Positions 1 through 5,058 of a DNA stretch of 5,058 nt are shown here, one piece after another. Origin of the DNA: Sphingopyxis sp. Lineage in GTDB: Bacteria; Pseudomonadota; Alphaproteobacteria; Sphingomonadales; Sphingomonadaceae. The stretch lies in assembly GCA_012035435.1 (NCBI GenBank), contig JAAUPH010000214.1, positions 1 through 5,058 of the forward strand, given 5' to 3'. The notes beneath the pieces were generated by a model. It was given only the letters and a program-made list of their open reading frames with translations. It was not told the DNA's origin and searched no databases. Positions within the stretch are counted from its first letter, which is position 1; each line of letters begins with the position of its first letter. The position numbers and the translations under genes are program-made.

Positions 1-1
1 G

Positions 2-361
2 GCGGCTGCCCCGGTAATGTTTGACATGATGAATGCTCTGCCACGCAGCCGAGACTGGTTCCGGCAGCCGCTAGACGACATGATGCAGGCAAAAATTTGC
101 CGTCAAAGCGGCCATCGGGCAGGACCATTTTGCTCAAGCCCGGACTCTGCATGGTTGCCCTTGCCAGGAATACAGACAGACCTGTGTCCTTACCATCAGG
201 TGGTGTGGCGATCTGCAGATCTTCAGTTCAGGGTACACAGCGATTGCGAATCTCCGGGAGAGATGGTCCCCGACAGCATGTTTGTGCTACCAGCCATTCA
301 GGAGTCATTTTACCGAAAGACCCACCCGGATTATCGCCAGGTTCCGCCTTGGCGGCCAGGC
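2..361 (+). pseudogene. pbpC: Penicillin-binding protein 1C, internal/C-terminal fragment
   Basis: The open frame from base 2 reads AAAPVMFDMMNALPRSRDWF and continues with paired cysteines (ICRQSGHRAGPFC, LCPYHQ), then FRVHSDCESP, MFVLPAIQESFYR and HPDYRQVPPWRPG. This order is what I recognise from the region of PBP1C that links the transpeptidase domain to its C-terminal domain. PBP1C is a bifunctional peptidoglycan glycosyltransferase/transpeptidase anchored in the inner membrane and acting in the periplasm. About 120 residues are present; the family is about 700-800 residues. The 5' part lies outside the window. The match stops at about base 361, where the frame runs on into unrelated sequence, so the 3' end is lost at a joint rather than at a stop codon. 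Codon use is less GC-biased than in nadK downstream, suggesting a different source. Family call is from memory of the motif pattern and is fairly secure; the organism is not known. Confidence 0.72.
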
Positions 362-497
362 TGGGATCCACATCAGCCTTGGCCGTATCGAAATAGACAG
401 ACAGCATCGGCTTCCCGTCAACATCCTGCGCGATCACGCCGGCACCATCAGGGATGGCCGGCGCAGTGGCCACCACCGGCGCAGCGCCCGCGGCCAG
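345..497 (-). pseudogene. OmpA-family protein fragment (antisense)
   Basis: Read on the minus strand this stretch gives a low-complexity Ala/Pro/Val linker (AAPVVATAPAIPDGAG), then AQDVDGKPMLSVYFDTAKAD and VDPSLAAKA. The [VI]YFDT...A sequence is typical of the start of an OmpA/MotB-like peptidoglycan-binding domain, and small membrane-anchored OmpA-family proteins with such an Ala/Pro linker are known in sphingomonads. Only about 50 residues are present. Homology-like sequence appears to stop at both ends inside GC-rich words shared with the neighbouring fragments (around 348-361 and 485-498). There is no start, no signal peptide and no domain C-terminus. The longer open frame here (228-611) is a composite and not a gene. 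The family assignment is tentative because the fragment is short. Confidence 0.45.
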
Positions 498-498
498 G

Positions 499-628
499 TG
501 TTTTTCGCGGAGCGCGACGTACTGGCCGAATACCGCCAATCCTGATTTTCGGCAGGCTTGATGCAGATCAATGGCGCGGCCGGGCGTGGGACCTAGGGTC
601 GCGCAGGACACGACGATCGGAGCGAGAC
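499..628 (+). other. Gene tail plus leader upstream of the DUF2267 start; no identified gene
   Basis: In frame with base 495 the plus strand reads GQVFFAERDVLAEYRQS and stops at TGA 543-545. It could be the C-terminal tail of an unrecognised upstream gene, but it is too short to identify. From 546 to 628 there is no coding pattern; this looks like a leader region ahead of the ATG at 629, with a GGAG ribosome-binding sequence at 619-622. No clear sigma-70 promoter was found. Confidence 0.3.
619..622 (+). promoter_or_regulatory. Shine-Dalgarno sequence for the ATG at 629
   Basis: GGAG lies 6 bases before ATG 629. It supports 629 as a true initiation site, belonging to the DUF2267 reading frame rather than to moaA. 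Confidence 0.55.
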
Positions 629-709
629 ATGAGCACCGGAATCGAGGCGTTTGACCATTCGCTGCAGCTGACCAATCTGTGGCTCAAGGATCTGGCGGCG
701 CGGCTCGGC
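629..709 (+). pseudogene. DUF2267 protein, N-terminal fragment
   Basis: The ATG at 629 begins MSTGIEAFDHSLQLTNLWLK followed by DLAARLG. The pattern (G.E.FD..LQ.TN.WLK) is the usual N-terminus of DUF2267 proteins, which are small, mostly alpha-helical proteins of unknown function of roughly 130-150 residues. After about 27 residues the DUF2267 pattern ends and the frame continues, without interruption, as MoaA. The crossover lies in the GC-rich stretch about 689-710, where the codons for DLAARLGT would fit both families. The good ribosome-binding site just upstream shows that the real 5' end of this gene is present. The remaining four-fifths of the gene is missing. Confidence 0.6.
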
Positions 710-1443
710 ACGATGCTGGGGCATGGCCTAGACGAGCTAACCCTGACCACCAATGGCATGCGGCTGGCCGAACATGCAACCGCGCTCGCATCAGCAGGCG
801 TGCGGCGGATCAATGTCAGCCTCGACACGCTCGACGCCGATCAGTTCCGCCACATCACCCGCGTCGGCGATCTGGCGCGGGCCTTGGACGGCATCGCTGC
901 GGCGCAAGCGGCAGGGATTGCGGTCAAGGTCAATATGGTCGCATTAAAGGGGCTGAACGAGGATCAATTGGTGCCGATGCTGCATTGGTGCGCGGCGCAA
1001 AGCTGCGACCTCACCCTCATCGAAACGATGCCGCTGGGCGAAGTCGATGACAGTCGCACCGATCACTATATCCCGCTCCACGCTTTCATCGCCCCTGTGC
1101 GCGCCGAACGGGCGATTATGCCGGTCGATCGCAAGACCGGTGGGCCGGCGCGCTATTTCGGGGTGGAAGGATTGTCCGTTACGCTTGGCCTGATCACCCC
1201 GCTGTCGGACAATTTCTGCGCGACGTGCAACCGCATGCGGCTGACCGCGCAAGGCCGCATTTACATGTGCCTTGGGCAGGAGGACCATGTCATCTGCGCG
1301 CGGCCGTCCGCGAGCATGGCCCAGACGCGCTCGACCCGCTGCTCGACGCCGCGCTGGGGGCCAAGCCGCACGCACATGATTTTGTCATCAAGGCCGGGCA
1401 CGCCCCGGCTGTGAAGCGCCATATGAGCGCAACGGGGGGATAG
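690..1443 (+). pseudogene. moaA: GTP 3',8-cyclase MoaA, N-terminally truncated and frameshifted
   Basis: MoaA is a radical-SAM enzyme that, with MoaC, converts GTP to cyclic pyranopterin monophosphate, the first step of molybdenum cofactor synthesis in the cytosol. The visible part reads LDELTLTTNGMRLAEHA, GVRRINVSLDTLD, VKVNMVALKGLNEDQL, LTLIETMPLGEV, KTGGPARYF and ITPLSDNFCATCNRMRL. The second [4Fe-4S] site is intact as C-x2-C-x13-C (codons at 1217, 1226 and 1268). The N-terminal 80-90 residues, with the radical-SAM CxxxCxxC motif and the GGEP segment, are absent; the frame instead continues upstream into DUF2267 sequence. One base is missing near 1292: after GQEDHV the family sequence carries on in the next frame as LRAAVREHGPDALDPLLDAA and ends RHMSATGG at the stop 1441-1443. 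The terminal Gly-Gly is the conserved MoaA tail. About 250 of some 335 residues remain. nadK begins 7 bases after the stop. Confidence 0.88.
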
Positions 1444-1450
1444 TTTCGCC

Positions 1451-2221
1451 ATGCAGCACCGCATCGCGCTGGTCGCGTCATCCACGCCGGGGGCAGAGAC
1501 CGCCGCCGATGAGCTACGCCCGCTCTATCCCTTTGTCGACCTGCATCAGGCCGATATGGTTGTCGCGCTGGGCGGCGATGGCTTCTTGCTGCAAATCCTC
1601 CACCAGATGCTCGACAGCCGCCGCATCCTGCCCGTGTTCGGCATGAACCGCGGGACGATCGGCTTTCTGATGAACGAATTTCGCACCGACCTATTGTTCG
1701 ACCGGATCCGCGACGCGCGCACTTTCATCGTTAACCCGCTGTGCGGCGACATCACCACCCTTGGCGGCGACCGCCATTATGTGCCCGCGATCAACGAAAT
1801 CTCGCTGCTGCGCGAAACGCGCCAGGCGGCGAAGCTGGAGGTGATCGTCAACGGCAAGACGATGCTGGAGGAACTCGCCTGCGACGGCGTGCTGGTATCA
1901 ACCCCTGCGGGCTCCACCGCCTATAATCTGTCGGCCAATGGTCCGATCCTGCCGCTCGATTCGGCGATGCTCGCGCTCACCCCGATCAGCCCCTTCCGCC
2001 CCCGGCGCTGGCGCGGCGCGATTGTGCCGGAGAGCACGCGCATGCGCTTTAACGTGCGCGAGGCGGCGAAACGTCCGGTCAGCGCAGTCGCCGACCAGCG
2101 CGAAATCCGTGATGTTGCAACAGTTGATGTCGCCATCGATCGCACCCGTCCGCTGACCTTGCTATTCGATCCCGATCAGGGTCTGGATGAGCGCATCGCG
2201 ATGGAGCAGTTCATCGTCTGA
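1451..2221 (+). CDS. nadK: NAD kinase
   Basis: This 256-residue protein phosphorylates NAD+ to NADP+ with ATP in the cytosol and is normally essential. The signatures are complete: GGDG at residues 41-44 (VVALGGDGFLLQ), the MNRGTIGFLMNEF segment at 65-77, the NE pair at 115-116 (AINEISLLRE), and the glycine/threonine-rich nucleotide-binding stretch at 145-166 (DGVLVSTPAGSTAYN then LSANGPI). Length fits the short alphaproteobacterial form (about 255-260 residues). The ATG at 1451 is the first in frame and follows the moaA stop by 7 bases. A G-rich GGGGGGA at 1434-1440, overlapping the end of moaA, may serve as a weak ribosome-binding site, suggesting coupled translation. No lesions are seen, unlike moaA. 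The gene ends 6 bases before the stop of the convergent c-di-GMP gene. The alternative, a diacylglycerol-kinase-type relative, is unlikely given the exact motifs. Confidence 0.95.
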   Translation: MQHRIALVASSTPGAETAADELRPLYPFVDLHQADMVVALGGDGFLLQILHQMLDSRRILPVFGMNRGTIGFLMNEFRTDLLFDRIRDARTFIVNPLCGDITTLGGDRHYVPAINEISLLRETRQAAKLEVIVNGKTMLEELACDGVLVSTPAGSTAYNLSANGPILPLDSAMLALTPISPFRPRRWRGAIVPESTRMRFNVREAAKRPVSAVADQREIRDVATVDVAIDRTRPLTLLFDPDQGLDERIAMEQFIV

Positions 2222-2227
2222 AAAGCG

Positions 2228-4351
2228 CTAACCCACCAGCCGCAGCTGCGGCTTTGCCGGGGAATAGAAGGACGCCACCGCCGCATGTTCAAGCGGACGG
2301 CTGAACAAATAGCCTTGCAAATGCGTGCAGCCAATCTCGGTGAGTTTGGTGGCCAGATCGTGGCCGTCCACGCCTTCGGCGACGACCTGCATATCCAACT
2401 GGCGGCCTATGCCGACTGCCGCGGCCAAAATGGCTTCCGCCGCGGGACTGTGCTCAATATCTTCAACCAAACTGCGGTCTATCTTGATACGGTCAAACGC
2501 AAATTGCTTCAGCATCCACATCGAAGAATAGCCCTTGCCGAAATCATCGAGCGCGATGCGGAAGCCGAGCGACTGGAGCAGTTGCAGTTTGAGCAGCGCC
2601 GTATCAAGATCGTCCATCGCGACCGATTCCGTGATTTCCAGCATCACCCGGTGCGACACAATCCCCCGCTTGCGGCACTGTGATGTTAGCGTTTCGACAA
2701 AATTCGCCGCCCGCAGCTGGCGGGGCGACAGGTTGAGCGACACCGACAACCCCGGCCATTCAACCAGTGCATCCAGCGCGCTGCCGGTAATCCAATGGCC
2801 CAGCCGTTCCATCTGCCCCGACCGTTCGGCAATGGCGATGACCTGTTCAGGCGAAACCGCCCCAAGCGTGGGGTGGGTCCAGCGCAGCAATGCCTCCACC
2901 TCAAGCTCGCCGCCCGATGCCGCGATGATGGGTTGAAAGGCCAGATGCAGCTCTTTTTTGGCGATCGCCGCATCCAGATCATTTTCGAGCAGCTGCACCA
3001 AATCCGACGCAATCTGCATGTGCGGGGCATAGACGGCGTAGCCGTTGCGGCCATTGCTCTTCGCCGCATAGAGCGCGAGGTCGGCGGTCTTGAGCGCTTC
3101 CGACAGTGTCAGCGCGCCGCTGATTTCGCACGCCAACGCGGTGATGCCGACCGACACTGTGACCGACAATGTGTTGCCGAGCGCATCAAGCGGCTTGGCG
3201 CAAGCTTCAGTAATAACTCGGCCCAGCGTCTCTACATCATACTCCGCGCCGTGAGCCAGCAATATCGCAAACTCGTCGCCGCCAAGCCGCGCGACAATCG
3301 CTATGTCCGGCGCAACGTCGCGCAGGCGAACCGCAATTTTGCGGACCAGTTCGTCGCCAACGGGATGGCCGAAATTGTCGTTGACCTGCTTAAATCCATC
3401 GACGTCGACGATCACCAAACTGCCTTGCTCGCCTTCGGACCAGTTTGCCAGCGCGCCCGCCAACGCGCGGCGGTTGGGTAAGCTGGTCATGAAATCGAAC
3501 ATTGCATATTGCTGTTCGCGCCGCGCCGTTGCGCGCAGCTTGCGCAAAGCGATCGTCATTTGCTGCGGTTCGGTAAAATGCTGATCGGGCAGGTCGATGT
3601 CCAGATGGCCGTTCGCCATCCGCACGATCGCCAATCGCATAAAGTTCGCCGCCGGGAAGACTCCTTGATCGAGCCGCCGATAAAAATAGAAGCCGAGTGC
3701 AAAGGCAGCCGCAATCACCGATATGGCCAGAACCGCGGCGCGGATGTCATTGTCGCGCAGAGCTTCAGAACGTTCGCGCCGCTCCGTAACCGCCGCCGTC
3801 TCGGTCGCTTCGACCACGGCCTCCAGCGAAGCGCTAAACTCTTCAACCAGATCTTCGGTACGCTCACGTTCGTCGACGGGCGTCTGCTCGGTAACCGATG
3901 CAACCTCCTCCAATATGAACGTCAGCGTTCGGTCAATTTCAACTGACGGCACAGCTTGCTGGTCATCACCAAGTACGCTTAGCCGAGCATAATGGGCACG
4001 GATACCCCTCGCGGCACTACGCAGTTGCCTCTGGCGCAGGCCAGCATCATGGCCCGCGTTGGCATCATTGACCAAATCAATGGCCGCCAGGCGAAACTCG
4101 CTGGTGACATCGTTCAGACTGTGCGCAATCTCGTCGCGCTGCAGCGCCACATCCAAGACCGCATAGTCATTATCCTGCGCCACGACATGCGCGAACTGTG
4201 CGACCATAATAATCAAGAAACAGGCGCCGGTCGCAAGGCTCGCCAGACGAAATTCCGCGGCGACCGTTGGCCTTGCATTGGCATGCCGCAACCGGCGTAC
4301 CAACGCCCGTCTCCGGGAAGCGTTCTTGGTCAGGAAAGATAGAAATTTCAT
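2228..4351 (-). CDS. Membrane-anchored GGDEF-EAL cyclic-di-GMP synthase/phosphodiesterase
   Basis: GGDEF domains make c-di-GMP from two GTP; EAL domains hydrolyse it to pGpG. From ATG 4351 (707 residues): a basic N-terminus; TM1 about 35-57 (ASLATGACFLIIMVAQFAHV); a periplasmic, helix-rich, charged region about 58-203; TM2 about 204-225 (AVLAISVIAAAFALGFYFY); a HAMP-like linker about 231-274; GGDEF about 280-440; EAL about 455-700. GGDEF keeps LPNRR, DVDGFKQVND and RLGGDEF (GGDEF 357-361). The inhibitory I-site RxxD is not present (P and A at the R and D positions). EAL keeps EALLRW (486-488), SLNLSPRQL, LEITES, LDDFGKGYSS, IKIDRSLV, VAEGVD and LQGYLFSRPL, so both activities are predicted possible. 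Start: an in-frame TTG at 4444 would add 31 residues without family-like sequence; ATG 4351 (MKFLSFLTKN) is preferred, though it lacks a clear Shine-Dalgarno. The signal sensed by the periplasmic region is unknown. Stop TAG 2228-2230, convergent to nadK. Confidence 0.93.
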   Translation of the reverse strand: MKFLSFLTKNASRRRALVRRLRHANARPTVAAEFRLASLATGACFLIIMVAQFAHVVAQDNDYAVLDVALQRDEIAHSLNDVTSEFRLAAIDLVNDANAGHDAGLRQRQLRSAARGIRAHYARLSVLGDDQQAVPSVEIDRTLTFILEEVASVTEQTPVDERERTEDLVEEFSASLEAVVEATETAAVTERRERSEALRDNDIRAAVLAISVIAAAFALGFYFYRRLDQGVFPAANFMRLAIVRMANGHLDIDLPDQHFTEPQQMTIALRKLRATARREQQYAMFDFMTSLPNRRALAGALANWSEGEQGSLVIVDVDGFKQVNDNFGHPVGDELVRKIAVRLRDVAPDIAIVARLGGDEFAILLAHGAEYDVETLGRVITEACAKPLDALGNTLSVTVSVGITALACEISGALTLSEALKTADLALYAAKSNGRNGYAVYAPHMQIASDLVQLLENDLDAAIAKKELHLAFQPIIAASGGELEVEALLRWTHPTLGAVSPEQVIAIAERSGQMERLGHWITGSALDALVEWPGLSVSLNLSPRQLRAANFVETLTSQCRKRGIVSHRVMLEITESVAMDDLDTALLKLQLLQSLGFRIALDDFGKGYSSMWMLKQFAFDRIKIDRSLVEDIEHSPAAEAILAAAVGIGRQLDMQVVAEGVDGHDLATKLTEIGCTHLQGYLFSRPLEHAAVASFYSPAKPQLRLVG
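2238..2253 (+). terminator. Perfect palindrome just past nadK, possible weak terminator
   Basis: AGCCGCAGCTGCGGCT is a perfect 16-base inverted repeat, able to form a 6-bp GC-rich stem with a 4-base loop, starting 17 bases after the nadK stop and followed by only TTT. It lies inside the last codons of the convergent gene (the PQLRL region of that protein), so it may be chance or a terminator shared by nadK transcripts. The short T run makes it a weak candidate. Confidence 0.3.
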
Positions 4352-4544
4352 CAAATTATTATGACCGGCGCTGACCTGACAATGGCATGAACCAGTTCCG
4401 TAACCTAAGAACGAAAATGATTTCTTACTTTGCCCTAGCGGCAACTCCGATGGCTCGTTTTCACGATTTTGCCCCCTTGCAAATTGTGTCCTGAGGCGGC
4501 ATAGGCGCGCTCCTGCCCGCAGCCGCTAATGCGTGCAGGCGTGT
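4352..4544. other. Divergent intergenic region between the GGDEF-EAL gene and tRNA-Asn
   Basis: This 193-base spacer must hold the promoters of two diverging units. It is locally AT-richer than the flanking genes (for example 4410-4435). A direct repeat GGTCA-GCGCC-GGTCA is readable on the minus strand at about 4361-4375, close to the GGDEF-EAL start. A TTGTCA on the minus strand (4377-4382) has no well-spaced -10 that would leave the ATG downstream, so I call no promoter for that gene. No small ORF is convincing. Confidence 0.45.
4477..4505 (+). promoter_or_regulatory. Possible sigma-70 promoter for tRNA-Asn
   Basis: TTGCAA (4477-4482) and CATAGG (4500-4505) are 17 bases apart and end 39 bases before the mature tRNA. 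The -35 is a fair match to TTGACA; the -10 matches TATAAT at only three of six positions. Position and spacing are right for a short tRNA leader, but the call is weak. Confidence 0.25.
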
Positions 4545-4619
4545 TCCTCGGTAGCTCAGCGGTAGAGCAATCGACTGTTAATCGATCGGTCGTAGGTTCG
4601 AATCCTACCCGGGGAGCCA
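4545..4619 (+). tRNA. tRNA-Asn (anticodon GTT), CCA encoded
   Basis: The cloverleaf is complete. The acceptor stem TCCTCGG (4545-4551) pairs with CCGGGGA (4609-4615) with one T-G wobble. The D-stem is GCTC/GAGC with loop AGCGGTA. The anticodon stem ATCGA/TCGAT is perfect, with loop CTGTTAA and anticodon GTT at 4577-4579, reading AAC and AAU. The T-arm is GTAGG-TTCGAAT-CCTAC. Discriminator G is at 4616 and the CCA tail is encoded at 4617-4619. It supplies asparaginyl-tRNA in translation. No terminator hairpin is evident in the 60 bases after it. tRNA genes are common integration sites, but no 3'-end duplicate (att repeat) is visible in the window. Confidence 0.97.
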
Positions 4620-4680
4620 CTCTCACTCCCTCGTTTCCTCTAACTTGCAAACTAAAGCGCGGACCCGGCTCATGGCCGGC
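4620..4680. other. tRNA 3' flank; no gene seen
   Basis: A pyrimidine-rich stretch (CTCTCACTCCCTCGTTTCCT) follows the tRNA, then a GC-rich stretch ending in GCTCATGGCCGGC. No coding pattern or convincing terminator is seen. The joint to the porin-like segment probably lies in about 4655-4685. Confidence 0.35.
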
Positions 4681-5057
4681 GCGGTTGGCGGTTTGGCCGT
4701 TGTAAGTTCCCAATGCCAAAACACCGTAATCGCCGCTGCCTTTCAAGCCCGAGCGCACCAAATACGCAAAACGCTCACGGATTTTGGCCGAAGCCCAATA
4801 AAACATCACTCCCAAATCGCGCTCGTTGGCCACGGGACTATTGATGGCATCGGCTCGGTCTAATGCCAAGCGGTTTTGCGACGATTGCATGTTCTCAAAC
4901 CCATACGGCACTTTGCTTTGACCTACTCTAAACCTAAATTCTTTTTGGCATCAAGCGCCAGGTCAAAGTAAGCATCGCGGATTTGGAAACTGTGCTGAAA
5001 CGTACCGCTCACGTTAGAGGCAAAGTCGGGCTGCACGTAGATGTACAAACGGTCGGA
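4681..5057 (-). pseudogene. Porin_O_P-like outer-membrane porin fragment, frameshifted
   Basis: The minus strand from 5057 reads DRLYIYVQPDFASNVSG, TFQHSFQIRDAYFDLALDAK, then (after a shift) FRFRVGQSKVPYGFENMQSS, ADAINSPVANERDLGVMFYW, IRERFAYLVRSG and GVLALGTYNGQTANR. Alternating short beta strands, the GQ.KVP.GFE motif and the later ERDLGVM motif fit the phosphate-selective porin O/P family: a beta-barrel channel in the outer membrane. About 125 of an expected 400 or so residues are present; the 5' end runs off the window. The frame breaks at the T5 run 4942-4946 (A5 on the coding strand): one more A would give AKKEFRFRVGQSKVPYGF without a stop. After TANR (4681) the frame continues into tRNA-flank sequence with no family resemblance, so the gene is cut there. 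Base composition is visibly less GC-rich than the nadK region, suggesting another source organism. Substrate is not predictable from this fragment. Confidence 0.6.
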
Positions 5058-5058
5058 G

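Noticed and set aside
228..611. 127-residue minus-strand gene
   Set aside because: Only its middle (about 345-497) looks like a protein family; both ends are antisense to other fragments.
17..1414. One 465-residue protein spanning the left end
   Set aside because: It is a run-on through PBP1C, antisense OmpA, DUF2267 and MoaA sequence that happens to lack stops; its C-terminal 40 residues are out of frame with MoaA.
2795..3481. 228-residue plus-strand ORF
   Set aside because: It is an antisense shadow of the GGDEF and EAL coding sequence, without its own ribosome-binding site or family motifs.
4512..4539. Hairpin CCTGC...GCAGG before the tRNA as a terminator or attenuator
   Set aside because: The stem is only 5 bp with a long loop and no T run.
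4435..4911. 158-residue minus-strand gene across the tRNA
   Set aside because: Its centre (RVGFEPTTDRLTVDCSTAEL) is the familiar false translation of an antisense tRNA; only the N-terminal part is porin.
4545..5058. tRNA-integrated mobile island
   Set aside because: No integrase, transposase, terminal repeat or att duplication is visible; only a truncated porin follows.
1..5058. CRISPR array, insertion sequence, riboswitch or rRNA
   Set aside because: No regularly spaced repeats, transposase motifs, terminal inverted repeats, moco-riboswitch-like leader (the moaA leader is missing) or rRNA sequence were found by eye.

Overview
This window looks like a short metagenomic or draft contig, not one continuous stretch of a genome. 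The middle, about 690-4620, reads as an ordinary GC-rich alphaproteobacterial chromosome, most like a sphingomonad. This is inferred from protein flavour, codon bias and gene order; no search was run. It carries the 3' part of moaA (molybdenum cofactor synthesis) followed 7 bases later by an intact nadK (NAD kinase) on the same strand. Convergent to these is a full-length membrane-anchored GGDEF-EAL c-di-GMP enzyme, and after it comes a complete tRNA-Asn(GTT) gene.

The left end (1 to about 710) is a mosaic of gene pieces cut in mid-domain and joined at short GC-rich words: a penicillin-binding protein 1C fragment (+, to about 361), an OmpA-family fragment (-, about 345-497), an untranslated leader with the first codons of a DUF2267 protein (+, start 629), then moaA entered in frame at about 690-710. 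The moaA piece lacks its N-terminal radical-SAM cysteine motif and also has a one-base frameshift near 1292, so it could not encode working MoaA as written.

The right end (about 4680-5058) holds an antisense piece of a Porin_O_P-like outer-membrane porin. Its base composition is visibly less GC-rich and its frame is broken at a T5 run. It abuts the tRNA flank without any integrase or attachment repeat.

Functionally, moaA-nadK is a plausible housekeeping transcription unit. The c-di-GMP gene ends 6 bases from nadK in convergent orientation and starts on the tRNA side. I see no new biological system. The strongest observations are the chimeric ends with microhomology joints, the two frameshifts, and a c-di-GMP enzyme with both catalytic signatures intact but no allosteric I-site.
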